Shown here: piece by piece, positions 29,464-38,382 of the stretch
Layout of the letters: every line of letters starts with the position of its first letter
Position numbering within the stretch: the first letter of the stretch is position 1
Program-made: the position numbers and the translations under genes
The notes under the pieces: model-generated
Database searches by the model: none
Seen by the model: the letters and a program-made list of their open reading frames with translations, nothing else
Told to the model about the DNA's origin: nothing
From: Pseudomonas jessenii
GTDB taxonomy: Bacteria; Pseudomonadota; Gammaproteobacteria; Pseudomonadales; Pseudomonadaceae
Direction: 5' to 3'
NCBI RefSeq assembly: GCF_002236115.1
Contig: NZ_NIWT01000003.1
Location: forward strand, 787,070 to 851,069
Length of the DNA stretch: 64,000 bases

Positions 29464-31521
29464 ATGCAGGCTTTTTTATCACCGGGGATCGGGCTGCTGG
29501 GGCGTTTTGGCTTCGCACGTAAATTCCAGCTGTTGTTTCTGCTGTTTATCCTGCCGCTGGCCGGCAGCCTGTGGATGATCGGCCAGGACTATCGCGACAA
29601 ACTCAGCCTGATCTCCGGCGAACGCGCCGGGGTGCGGCAACTGCTTGCCCTCGATGCGCTGGATGACCTGCTCGCCGCCCAGCGTGATCGCGCCGCCAGG
29701 TGGCGCGCCACGGAAACCAATCGCCAGCCAACGCCGGCCACCCTCGCCGCGATGGCCGCCTTCGATGGGGTTCAGCCCGCCGTCAGCCAGGCCACTGCCG
29801 AATTGGGCAATGCCCTGCAAAAAGAAAGCGCTGAGGGCGAAACCCTGTCGCGCTATCAGGCCCTGCAAACCGCCCTCGATGGCCTCGACTCAAAAAGCCT
29901 GAGTGCTGTCGGTTGGTGGCCGGATGGATATGATCGCTTCACCAACGCCTTGAGCGCCCTGCAAGCCTTGCGCGAGCAGATCGCCATGGACAATCGCCTG
30001 ACGCTGGCACCGTGGCTGGAAACTTATTTGCTGACGCAGATCTCCACCCAGCACGCACCAGACCTGATCGAACGGGTCGGCCGTCTGGCTGCTGTGGGCC
30101 AGGCCTCGGTGGTGTCCGGACAGTTCACCCTGCAAAGCCGCCTGCAACTGCGCGACTTGCGCAGCCGCATCGGCGATGCGCGAGAGCAGCTGGTGAAAAC
30201 CGCTGGCCTGCTCGAAGCGCGCTTGCCCAGCGCCCTGCAAACCTGGGCCGGGCAATACCACGACAGCCTCAAGCGCCTGGATGCGGGCCTGAAGGTGCTG
30301 GATGACGGCGTGTTCGGTGGCAGCATCAACCTCAAGCCGGATGACTTCGAACGCAGTCTCGACGCCCTGCTCTCTGACCTCGCCTCGTTGCGTCAGCAGT
30401 CGCTGGTGTCGCTGGATCAACGACTGGATTACTACCACGACTCGGCGATCCGCCAGTTCGTTGTTGTGGCCGCCGTGTTGGGCTGCCTGCTGTTGGCCGC
30501 GCTGTATCTGTTCATCTGTTTGCAGGCCTCGATCCGCCGCAGCGCCAGCGGCATCACGGTACTGGCCGAGGCCCTGCGCGATGGCAATCTGAGCCTGCAA
30601 GTGCCGGTTCAAGGCCGGGACGAACTGGCGGTCATCAGCACCGCGCTGAACGTCGCCGTGGTGCAACTGCGCACCAGCCTGCAAGGGGTGGATCACGAAA
30701 CCCTGCAACTGAGCAACGCGGTACAAACCCTCAACCATCATTCCAGCGACGCCCTGGGCGAAGTCGAAGCCCAGCAGTTGCAGATCAGCCAGATTGCCGC
30801 TGCGGCGACGCAACTGGCCGCCACCTCACAAGGGGTGGCCCACAGTTGCGAACAGGCGTCCGGCAGCGCCCAGCACACCCGGCGCATTGCCGCCGACAGC
30901 AGCCGTGACAGCCAGCGCACCACCGCGAGTATCCAGCAGCTCAATCAACGTCTGAACGAGACCGCTGCGGCGCTGGGCCGGGTCAGTGAACAAGGACAGC
31001 AGATTCAACTGGTGGTCGACACCATTCGCGGCGTCGCCGAGCAGACCAACCTGTTGGCACTCAACGCCGCCATCGAGGCGGCCCGGGCGGGCGAGCAAGG
31101 GCGTGGCTTCGCAGTGGTGGCCGATGAAGTGCGCAGCCTGTCCCAACGCACCCAGTCGTCGACCGCACAGATCGCCGGCACGGTCGACAGCCTGCGCAAC
31201 ACCGTGAATGAGGCCGTCAGCCTGATGCAAGCCGCGTGCAGTCAGGCAGAGAGCGATGCGCAAGCGGTCACCGGCCTCGGTGAACGGCTCGGGGAAATCG
31301 CCAGTGCGGTGCAGAGCGTCACCGATACCCTGGCGCAAATCGCCACGGCGGTGGAGGAACAGGCCAGTACCGCCGACGAGGTCAGCGGCAATATCCAGCA
31401 GGTCGATCAAGCGGCGGTGCGCTTGCTCGAAGGGGCTCGCGCGGTGAACCAGGCCGCGGACACCCTGAGCCACGGCAGCAAAGCCTTAAGCGACAACACC
31501 GGGCGCTTCCGCTTGAGTTGA
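29464..31521 (+). CDS. methyl-accepting chemotaxis protein
   Basis: A 685-residue receptor. The first transmembrane segment is at about residues 20-40 (FQLLFLLFILPLAGSLWMIG). A periplasmic sensor of about 300 residues follows, then a second membrane segment (about 335-358, FVVVAAVLGCLLLAALYLF), a HAMP region, and a cytoplasmic signalling domain with the conserved tip [19 protein letters not shown]. The long helical sensor resembles nitrate/nitrite-type (NIT) domains, but I cannot name the ligand. The start at 29464 is chosen as the one next to TM1. It converges with the LysR gene with 15 bases between stops. Confidence 0.9.
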   Translation: MQAFLSPGIGLLGRFGFARKFQLLFLLFILPLAGSLWMIGQDYRDKLSLISGERAGVRQLLALDALDDLLAAQRDRAARWRATETNRQPTPATLAAMAAFDGVQPAVSQATAELGNALQKESAEGETLSRYQALQTALDGLDSKSLSAVGWWPDGYDRFTNALSALQALREQIAMDNRLTLAPWLETYLLTQISTQHAPDLIERVGRLAAVGQASVVSGQFTLQSRLQLRDLRSRIGDAREQLVKTAGLLEARLPSALQTWAGQYHDSLKRLDAGLKVLDDGVFGGSINLKPDDFERSLDALLSDLASLRQQSLVSLDQRLDYYHDSAIRQFVVVAAVLGCLLLAALYLFICLQASIRRSASGITVLAEALRDGNLSLQVPVQGRDELAVISTALNVAVVQLRTSLQGVDHETLQLSNAVQTLNHHSSDALGEVEAQQLQISQIAAAATQLAATSQGVAHSCEQASGSAQHTRRIAADSSRDSQRTTASIQQLNQRLNETAAALGRVSEQGQQIQLVVDTIRGVAEQTNLLALNAAIEAARAGEQGRGFAVVADEVRSLSQRTQSSTAQIAGTVDSLRNTVNEAVSLMQAACSQAESDAQAVTGLGERLGEIASAVQSVTDTLAQIATAVEEQASTADEVSGNIQQVDQAAVRLLEGARAVNQAADTLSHGSKALSDNTGRFRLS

Positions 31522-31536
31522 ATCGGCCAGGACTTC

Positions 31537-32442
31537 TCAGGCGCGGATCACCGCCTCCGGGAAGTCCTGCTCCAGTTCGCTCTTGAGCCAGTCGATAAAC
31601 CACGCCACGTCCGCCGAGAGTTCGGCGGACGGCGTCAGCACTCGATAGCTTTCCAGCTTCACTTGCGCGTCCACCACCCGCACCAGCTTGCCGCTATGGA
31701 GTTCGTCGCGCACCAGCACTTCGTTGGCCAGTGCGATGCCCTGCCCGCTCTCGGCCACCGACAGCGCGTGGTCGTTGTTGACGTAGAGCATGTCCGAATT
31801 GAGGTGCATGTCGAGGTCGTTGGCGGCGAACCACAGGTTCCACCACTCGCCGTCATCCACATGGATCAGGTTGTGTTTCACCAGGTCCGCGGGGCTGTCG
31901 ATGGGCTCGACACTGGCCAGATAGTCGGGGGAACAGATCGGAAACACCCGAGGACAAATCAGGCTGGTGCGCGAGTGCGCATATTGGCCGTCCAACCCGT
32001 AGACAATGCCCAGGTCAGCGCTTTTGCCATCCACTTCGGTGAAGGTGGAGTTGGGTTCGATGGCGAACTTCAAGCCCGGACGCAGATGACGCATGGCCTC
32101 GATGCGCGGCATCAGCCAGCGCTTGGCGAACCCCGGGACCACCATGATGCGCAGCCAGCGTTCGGCGTGTTTTGGCTGCGCCTCTTTTCCCGCTTCGATG
32201 ATCAGCTGCAAGGCGGCGGTGATCTTGCGGTGGTACTTCTCCCCCGCCGTCGTCAGGTTGACCCCGCGTGAGGTGCGCTCGAACAGTTGGATGCCCAGCC
32301 AGTCTTCCAGCAACTTCACATGGCGGCCGATGGCCGGTTGGGTCACGTGCAGGGCCTTGGAGGCTTCGACATAGCTGCCCAACCGGGCCGCGGCATCAAA
32401 GGCACGCACCGCGTTGAGCGGCGGCAAACGGTGGTCAGGCAT
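31537..32442 (-). CDS. LysR-family transcriptional regulator, GcvA-like
   Basis: A 301-residue regulator. The N-terminal helix-turn-helix is at about residues 9-68 (LPPLNAVRAFDAAARLGSYV, ALHVTQPAIGRHVKLLEDWL), with a type-2 periplasmic-binding-like effector domain behind it. The opening LPPLNALRAF-like pattern is typical of GcvA-type members. It is divergent from the ABC importer genes, with a palindrome between, so it likely controls both. The start at 32442 begins directly before the DNA-binding domain; a longer frame to 32550 crosses the palindrome. Confidence 0.9.
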   Translation of the reverse strand: MPDHRLPPLNAVRAFDAAARLGSYVEASKALHVTQPAIGRHVKLLEDWLGIQLFERTSRGVNLTTAGEKYHRKITAALQLIIEAGKEAQPKHAERWLRIMVVPGFAKRWLMPRIEAMRHLRPGLKFAIEPNSTFTEVDGKSADLGIVYGLDGQYAHSRTSLICPRVFPICSPDYLASVEPIDSPADLVKHNLIHVDDGEWWNLWFAANDLDMHLNSDMLYVNNDHALSVAESGQGIALANEVLVRDELHSGKLVRVVDAQVKLESYRVLTPSAELSADVAWFIDWLKSELEQDFPEAVIRA

Positions 32443-32461
32443 GGTTTCCGGGCGCCTTCTG

Positions 32462-32480
32462 CTGTTAAATTTTTTAACAG
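32462..32480. promoter_or_regulatory. palindromic operator between LysR and ABC importer
   Basis: CTGTTAAA-TTT-TTTAACAG is a perfect 19-base palindrome, 20 bases upstream of the LysR ATG, with a further half-site TGTTAAAA at 32488. LysR regulators usually bind such AT-rich dyads (T-N11-A) between divergent genes. Binding is inferred. Confidence 0.65.
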
Positions 32481-32670
32481 CCCCTATGTTAAAATTGAAG
32501 TTTCGCCCCCGCAACCCCTCGCTGATAATCGATCCACAGCAGAACAACAAAACAGCTGGTTACAACACCCGAACGCAATCTCGATCCTGCCCAGAAAAAT
32601 AATATCCATGGCCCGACGACACAGCTGTTTTCAGCACGTGCGCAGGCGATGGGGGAATCGGAGGTAACGC

Positions 32671-33789
32671 ATGAATGCCCTGCATTCGCTGCAAACGCTG
32701 GCGGTGTCCATCCGCTCAGTGCGCAAAGTCTACGGTGATCCAAAGACTGGCCCGGTGGCGCTCAAAAGCATCGACCTGGACATTCGCGACAACGAGTTCT
32801 TCACCCTTCTCGGCCCTTCGGGCTGCGGCAAAACCACGCTCCTGCGGATGATCGCCGGGTTCGAATTCCCTACTGAAGGCGAAATTCTGCTCTACGGCGA
32901 AAACATCGCCGACCGCCCGCCCTTCCAGCGCCCGGTCAACACGGTGTTCCAGCATTACGCGCTGTTCCCGCACATGACCATCGCCGAGAACCTGGCCTTC
33001 GGCCTTGAGTCCCACCCGATGGGCAAAGTCCTGCACAAAACGCAATTGGCCGAACGGGTGCGCGAGATGCTCGCCCTGGTGCAGATGGAGCGCTTTGCCA
33101 ACCGCAAGCCGGCGCAACTGTCTGGCGGTCAGCAACAGCGTGTCGCCCTCGCTCGTGCATTGGCGCCGCATCCCAAGGTCTTGCTGCTCGACGAACCGCT
33201 TTCGGCGTTGGACCTCAAGCTGCGCCAGGCCATGCGCGAAGAGTTGAAAACCATTCAGGCGCGTACCGGCATCACTTTCATCTTCGTCACCCACGACCAG
33301 GAAGAAGCCCTGACCATGTCCGACCGCATCGCCGTGTTGTCCGAAGGCGAGGTGCAGCAGGTCGGTCGTCCGGAAGACATCTACGAACGCCCGCGCAATC
33401 GCTTCGTGGCGGACTTCATCGGTGAAACCAACTTCATCGAAGGCACGGTCACCCGCGTTGCAGACGGCCTCGCCTGGTTCGCCGGTCCGGCCGGTCATCC
33501 ATTGCCTGCACAGCCATGCAGCGATGTGCGAGTCGGTGCCAACGTCGCATTGTCCGTGCGCCCCGAGCGTTTGCATCTGATGCCAGCCACCACTGAGAAC
33601 GCTCTGCCGTGCCGGATCGAAGCGCAGATCTACCTCGGCACCGACCTGCAATACCAGGTCAGCCTGAGCGACGGTTCACGCCTCACCGTGCGCACCCCCA
33701 ACTGCGTCGACCAGAGCAAACGCTTCGCCGTCGGCAGTCAGGCCGGTCTGTTGTTCGACCAGGGCAGCGCCAGCGTCCTGCACGATTGA
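32671..33789 (+). CDS. spermidine/putrescine-type ABC importer, ATPase
   Basis: A 372-residue ATPase of the PotA/spermidine-putrescine group. Walker A GPSGCGKTT is at residues 48-56, the signature LSGGQQQRV at 150-158, and Walker B VLLLDEP at about 170-176. A C-terminal TOBE domain (about 285-370) is present, as in PotA. It is first in a four-gene set with two permeases and a binding protein. Substrate class (polyamine or similar cation) follows from the family and is not proved here. Confidence 0.93.
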   Translation: MNALHSLQTLAVSIRSVRKVYGDPKTGPVALKSIDLDIRDNEFFTLLGPSGCGKTTLLRMIAGFEFPTEGEILLYGENIADRPPFQRPVNTVFQHYALFPHMTIAENLAFGLESHPMGKVLHKTQLAERVREMLALVQMERFANRKPAQLSGGQQQRVALARALAPHPKVLLLDEPLSALDLKLRQAMREELKTIQARTGITFIFVTHDQEEALTMSDRIAVLSEGEVQQVGRPEDIYERPRNRFVADFIGETNFIEGTVTRVADGLAWFAGPAGHPLPAQPCSDVRVGANVALSVRPERLHLMPATTENALPCRIEAQIYLGTDLQYQVSLSDGSRLTVRTPNCVDQSKRFAVGSQAGLLFDQGSASVLHD

Positions 33790-33804
33790 GCACGAGGAAT
33801 TGCC

Positions 33805-34725
33805 ATGCACGCTTTACCGATTGCCAACACACTGGAACGTCGGCGGGCCTTCCAGAGCTTTCTCGGTGTCAGCCCCGCGCTGATCGCCATCGGCCTGTTT
33901 CTGATCGTGCCGATCCTGATCGTCATCGGTTACTCGCTGATGGAGGCCAACCCCTATGGCGGGGTGAACAAAGTATTCAGCAGTGACGCCTACACCTCCC
34001 TGCTGTTCGAGCGGCAACTGGACGACAGCCTGGCCTTCGCCGACTCCTACCTGATCATTGCCCTGCGCTCCATCGGCATCGCCGGGCTGACCACGCTCAT
34101 CACCCTGTTGATTGGTTTTCCGGTGGCGGTATGGCTGGCCATGCAACCGGCCCATCGCCGTGGCTTGCTGATCTTCCTGATCACCGTGCCGTTCTGGGCC
34201 AACCTGTTGATCCGCACCTACGCCTGGATTCTGCTGCTGCGCAACACCGGGGTGATCAACAACAGCCTGATGGGCCTCGGGGTCATCGACCAGCCGCTGC
34301 AACTGCTCTACACCGACGGTGCGGTGCTGCTGGGGTTGGTTTATACCTATGCGCCCTTCGTCGTGCTGCCGATCTACGCCACCCTGGAAAAAATGGACAT
34401 CCGCCTGCTCGAAGCCGCTCAAGACCTCTACGCCGGACGCGTTCGAACCTTGCGCAAGGTGGTGTTGCCGATTGCCAAACCGGGAATTCTCGCCGGCGCC
34501 ATCCTCACTTTCGTGCCTTGCCTGGGCGCGATGATCGCTCCGGAACTGCTCGGTGGCGGCACGCGAATGATGCTCGGCAACCTGATCTTCCGCCAGTTCA
34601 GCGATGCGCGTAACTGGCCTTTCGGTGCGGCCCTGTCGCTGGTGCTGATGGCGGCGGTGATGTTGGTACTGACGGTTTATGCCTTGCGTGCCGAGCGCCA
34701 GCGCATCGCCAAAGGAGGTGCGTGA
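33805..34725 (+). CDS. ABC importer permease, PotB type
   Basis: A 306-residue inner-membrane permease with about six hydrophobic helices. The cytoplasmic coupling loop EAAQDLYAGRVRTLRKVVLP is the EAA motif that contacts the ATPase. It begins 15 bases after the ATPase gene and overlaps the next permease by 4 bases (ATGA). Together they form the transmembrane pore. Confidence 0.92.
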   Translation: MHALPIANTLERRRAFQSFLGVSPALIAIGLFLIVPILIVIGYSLMEANPYGGVNKVFSSDAYTSLLFERQLDDSLAFADSYLIIALRSIGIAGLTTLITLLIGFPVAVWLAMQPAHRRGLLIFLITVPFWANLLIRTYAWILLLRNTGVINNSLMGLGVIDQPLQLLYTDGAVLLGLVYTYAPFVVLPIYATLEKMDIRLLEAAQDLYAGRVRTLRKVVLPIAKPGILAGAILTFVPCLGAMIAPELLGGGTRMMLGNLIFRQFSDARNWPFGAALSLVLMAAVMLVLTVYALRAERQRIAKGGA

Positions 34726-35531
34726 TGATCGGCCTGTTCAAACGCAACACGCTGGGGGTGCAGGACTTCCCCGGCTTCGGCGGATTCAGTTTCCTGTTCT
34801 ACCTGTACCTCTACGCGCCGATCGTGGTGCTGGTGGTGTTTTCGTTCAACGCCAACCAGTCGGCCACGGTGTGGACCGGTTTCAGCTTCGACTGGTATCG
34901 CGCGGCCTTCGCCAACCAGGCCCTGCGCCAGGCGGCCGGCAACAGCCTGTTGATCGCGGTCTGCGCCAGCATGGTCGCCACGGCCATCGCCACCCTCGCC
35001 GCTCTCGGCACTTCACGGGGTGCGAAGTTCAAGGGCCTGCAACTGTCCATGGGCGCGATCATGTTGCCCCTGGTGCTGCCGGAAATCGTGGTCGGCGTCG
35101 CCACCCTCGCGCTGTTCTCCACCATCGGTCTGTCCCTGGGCTACGGCAACCTGATCATCGCGCACACGGTGTTCTGTATCCCGTTCGCCTTTCTGCCGAT
35201 ACGGGCACGCCTGAACGACATGGACCTGTCCCTGGAACAAGCCTCGGCCGACCTCTATGCCGGCCCGTGGCGGACCTTTCGCAAGGTCACGTTGCCGCTG
35301 CTGATGCCGGGGATTTTCTCCGGGTTGATGCTGGCCTTCATCGTGTCGCTGGATAACTTCGTGATCTCGATGATGGTCTCCCAGGCCGGCACCACCACCT
35401 TGCCGATCTTCATCTTCGGCCTGTTGCGCATGGGTGTGACACCGGACGTCAACGCTGTCTCGACCCTGATCCTGGGCGTCTCGGTGCTGTTCGTCACGCT
35501 CTCTTATCTGCTGGGCAAAAAGAAAACCTGA
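34722..35531 (+). CDS. ABC importer permease, PotC type
   Basis: A 269-residue permease with about six membrane helices. The EAA loop reads EQASADLYAGPWRTFRKVTL. The ATG overlaps the stop of the first permease, showing translational coupling. The binding-protein gene follows after 27 bases. Partner specificity is inferred from the operon. Confidence 0.92.
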   Translation: MMIGLFKRNTLGVQDFPGFGGFSFLFYLYLYAPIVVLVVFSFNANQSATVWTGFSFDWYRAAFANQALRQAAGNSLLIAVCASMVATAIATLAALGTSRGAKFKGLQLSMGAIMLPLVLPEIVVGVATLALFSTIGLSLGYGNLIIAHTVFCIPFAFLPIRARLNDMDLSLEQASADLYAGPWRTFRKVTLPLLMPGIFSGLMLAFIVSLDNFVISMMVSQAGTTTLPIFIFGLLRMGVTPDVNAVSTLILGVSVLFVTLSYLLGKKKT

Positions 35532-35558
35532 ACCTTCTACGCACTGTGGGGAAATAGC

Positions 35559-36605
35559 ATGAGCAAGTGGATTAAAAGCATCGGCACTTCGTTGTTCCTG
35601 ACTTTACCGCTGACCATGGTCGGCAGCGTTCAGGCCGCGGAAAAACTCAACGTGGTGAGCTGGAGCGGCTACTTTTCGCCGGAGATTCTCGCCAAGTTCC
35701 AGAAGCAGACCGGCATCGAAGTTACAGTCGACTCCTACGATTCCAACGAAACCCTGCTGGCCAAATTGAAACAGGGCGGTGCCGGTTATGACGTGGCGAT
35801 CCCTTCGCACCAGTTCGTGCCGATCCTGATCAAGGAAAAACTGCTGGAGCGCTTCGACCCGGTCAACCAGCCCTACTACGCCAGCGTCGTCGACAACCTG
35901 AAAAAACCCACCTGGGACCCGGAAGGTGCCTATTCCGTGCCGTTCATCTGGGGCACCACCAGCGTGGTGCTCAACACCGAGCGCTACAAGGGCCCCGCCG
36001 ACAGCCTCAAGGTGCTTTACGAGCCACCGGCCGAGCTGCAGGGACGTATCAACATGTTCGACTCGGTCAGCGACGTGGTGGACATGGCCAGCCTGTACCT
36101 GAACATTCCACTGTGCAGCGAAGACCCGAAGCAGATGCAGCAGATTCTGACCCTGCTCAAGGCGCAGAAACCCTTCGTCAAAACCTACAGTTCCAAGGCC
36201 GGTTCGATCCGCGAAAACCTCGCCTCCGGTGAAATCGACATGTCGACCTTTTGGGGCGGCTCGTCGATGCGCGCCCGGGAGATGAAACCGAGCCTGAAAT
36301 ACCTGTACCCGAAAGAAGGTGTGCTGGCCTGGGTCGACAACATGGTCATCCCGACCGGCAGCAAGAACCCGGCAAACGCCAAGGCGTTCATCGCGTTCCT
36401 CAGCCAGCCTGAAAACGCGGCGATGACCCAGAACTTCCTCAAGCACCAGAGCCCGATCAAGGGTGTGGAGCCGTTCCTCGACGCGGGCCTCAAAGACGCC
36501 CCGGAACTGCACATTCCCGAAGGCACCCAGGTGGTATTCAGCAAGACCTGCGGCGAAGGCGCGATCCGCCTGGCCGACCGTCTCTGGACCAACCTGATGC
36601 GTTGA
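35559..36605 (+). CDS. periplasmic polyamine-type binding protein, PotD/SpuD-like
   Basis: A 348-residue secreted protein. The signal peptide ends near SVQAAE (about residue 27). The mature start KLNVVSWSGYFSPEILAKF and later AIPSHQFVPILIKEKLLERF are typical of PotD-type proteins. It delivers a substrate to the two permeases and ATPase just upstream. The ligand cannot be read from the sequence without a structural alignment; polyamines are the family default. A terminator follows. Confidence 0.9.
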   Translation: MSKWIKSIGTSLFLTLPLTMVGSVQAAEKLNVVSWSGYFSPEILAKFQKQTGIEVTVDSYDSNETLLAKLKQGGAGYDVAIPSHQFVPILIKEKLLERFDPVNQPYYASVVDNLKKPTWDPEGAYSVPFIWGTTSVVLNTERYKGPADSLKVLYEPPAELQGRINMFDSVSDVVDMASLYLNIPLCSEDPKQMQQILTLLKAQKPFVKTYSSKAGSIRENLASGEIDMSTFWGGSSMRAREMKPSLKYLYPKEGVLAWVDNMVIPTGSKNPANAKAFIAFLSQPENAAMTQNFLKHQSPIKGVEPFLDAGLKDAPELHIPEGTQVVFSKTCGEGAIRLADRLWTNLMR

Positions 36606-36612
36606 CCTCTAC

Positions 36613-36640
36613 CGCCCCGACGCAATGGCGGGGCGTTTTT
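36613..36640 (+). terminator. rho-independent terminator after binding protein
   Basis: Stem CGCCCCG/CGGGGCG, loop of 9 bases, then TTTTT, directly after the stop. It lies between the importer and the amidase, so amidase expression would need readthrough or its own promoter in the remaining 25 bases. Confidence 0.85.
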
Positions 36641-36665
36641 CCAGCCGTCTGAAAGGCCGCTTGCA

Positions 36666-38120
36666 ATGAACTCTAATAACATCAGCGAACTGGTCCTGTT
36701 GCAGGCCCACGAGCTCGCCGAACGCATCCGCCTGCGCCAGGTTTCCTGCCGGGAAGTGATGCAGACTTATCTTGCCCATATCGAACGCTTCAATCCGAAG
36801 GTCAATGCACTGGTGAGCCTGCAAGCGCCGCAAGACCTGCTGGCCCAGGCCGATATCCGCGACGCCGAACTGGCGAAAGGTCAATACCGTGGCTGGATGC
36901 ACGGCCTGCCCCACGCCATCAAGGACTTGTCCCTGACCCGTGGCATCCGCACCACGCTGGGTTCGCCGCTGTACAAGGACTTCATCCCCGAGCGCGACGG
37001 CATCATGGTCGAGCGAATCAAAGCGGCGGGCGCGATCATCATCGGCAAGAGCAATACCCCGGAATTCGGCCTCGGTTCGCAAAGCTATAACCCGCTGTTC
37101 GGCGCGACCGGTTGCGCCTACGACCCGAGCAAGACCGCTGGCGGCAGCAGCGGCGGTGCGGCGGCGGCGCTGGCGATGCACCTGGTGCCGGTGGCCGACG
37201 GCAGCGACATGATGGGCTCGCTGCGCAACCCGGCCGCCTTCAACAACATCTTCGGGTTCCGTCCGTCCCAGGGCCGCGTGCCCTTCGATGACAGTGCCGA
37301 CCTGTTTATCGACCAACTCGGCTACGAAGGCCCCATGGCTCGCAGCGTGCGCGATGCGGCGTTGCTGCTGTCAGTGCAGGCCGGGGCCGATGCACGGGCG
37401 CCGCTGTCGATTGCCGAGCCCGGCAGCGCCTTTGCGGCACCGCTGGATCGGGACTTCAAAGGCACGCGTCTGGGCTGGCTCGGCGACTTCAACGGCTACC
37501 TGCCGATGGAAAAAGACATCCTCTCGCTGTGTGAAAAGGCCTTTGCCGATTTCGAAAGCCTGGGTTGCCACATCGAGCCCGTTCAATCCGGATTCGCGCC
37601 AGAGAAGCTGTGGAGCAGTTGGCGGACGTTGCGCCACTGGATGGTCGCCGGCTCGTTGGGCGCGACCTATGCCGACCCGCAAAAACGTGCGCTGTTGAAA
37701 CCGGAAGCCTGCTGGGAAGTGGAAAACGGCCTGAAACTCTCGGCCACCGACGTGTTTGCCGCCTCGGTGACGCGCAGCGACTGGTATCGGGCGATCTCCA
37801 GGTTGTTCGAAAAATACGACTACCTGCTGCTACCCAGCGCCCAGGTGTTCCCCTTCGATAAAACCCAACCGTGGCCCACCACCATCGAAGGCGTGACCAT
37901 GGACACCTATCACCGCTGGATGGAGGTGGTGATTCCCGGCACCTTGTCCGGCTGCCCGGTAGCCAACGTACAGGTCGGCTTCAGCGCCAGCGGCCTGCCC
38001 ATGGGCCTGCAAATCATCGGCAGACACCAGGCCGACTTCGCTGTCCTGCAACTGGCCCACGCCTACGAACAGGCCAGCCGCTGGTTCCAGCGCTGCCCTT
38101 CACCGCTGCTCAGAGGATAG
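36666..38120 (+). CDS. amidase (amidase signature family)
   Basis: A 484-residue amide hydrolase. The Ser-cisSer-Lys triad is visible: Lys86 (HAIKDLS), Ser161 (TAGGSSGGA) and Ser185 in GSDMMGSLRNPA; the 75- and 24-residue spacings equal those of FAAH. It follows the polyamine-type importer on the same strand, so it may cleave an imported amide, but a terminator stands between them. The substrate is unknown. Confidence 0.93.
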   Translation: MNSNNISELVLLQAHELAERIRLRQVSCREVMQTYLAHIERFNPKVNALVSLQAPQDLLAQADIRDAELAKGQYRGWMHGLPHAIKDLSLTRGIRTTLGSPLYKDFIPERDGIMVERIKAAGAIIIGKSNTPEFGLGSQSYNPLFGATGCAYDPSKTAGGSSGGAAAALAMHLVPVADGSDMMGSLRNPAAFNNIFGFRPSQGRVPFDDSADLFIDQLGYEGPMARSVRDAALLLSVQAGADARAPLSIAEPGSAFAAPLDRDFKGTRLGWLGDFNGYLPMEKDILSLCEKAFADFESLGCHIEPVQSGFAPEKLWSSWRTLRHWMVAGSLGATYADPQKRALLKPEACWEVENGLKLSATDVFAASVTRSDWYRAISRLFEKYDYLLLPSAQVFPFDKTQPWPTTIEGVTMDTYHRWMEVVIPGTLSGCPVANVQVGFSASGLPMGLQIIGRHQADFAVLQLAHAYEQASRWFQRCPSPLLRG

Positions 38121-38207
38121 ACTTTGATAAACGGTTGAAAGCGCAGAGAAATATTTTAGATTTATGCTTGACGCATCCCCGTTACCGGTGAATAATGCGC
38201 GCCACTT

Positions 38208-38284
38208 GGCTACATAGCTCAGTTGGTTAGAGCATAGCATTCATAATGCTGGGGTCCGGGGTTCAAGTCCCTGTGTAGCCACCA
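38208..38284 (+). tRNA. tRNA-Met (CAU), elongator type
   Basis: A 77-base tRNA with encoded CCA. Acceptor GGCTACA/TGTAGCC; anticodon loop TTCATAA gives CAT; the T arm has GGGTTCAAGTCCC. The acceptor GGCUAC and overall form match elongator tRNA-Met of gammaproteobacteria and not the initiator. It stands alone with a terminator right after. Confidence 0.95.
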
Positions 38285-38290
38285 AGTACT

Positions 38291-38324
38291 AAAAACGGCT
38301 TACCGCAAGGTAAGCCGTTTTTTT
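38291..38324 (+). terminator. rho-independent terminator of tRNA-Met
   Basis: A 14-bp stem AAAAACGGCTTACC/GGTAAGCCGTTTTT with a GCAA tetraloop and T-run, 6 bases after the CCA. Confidence 0.95.
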
Positions 38325-38382
38325 ATGCCTTGAAAAAATACGCTGCGGTTGCAGGAAATCCTGAACCGCATGCGCGCATCGA

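Noticed and set aside
36613..36640. Attenuator in the importer-amidase operon
   Set aside because: Only a simple terminator is seen; no alternative anti-terminator pairing or leader peptide found.
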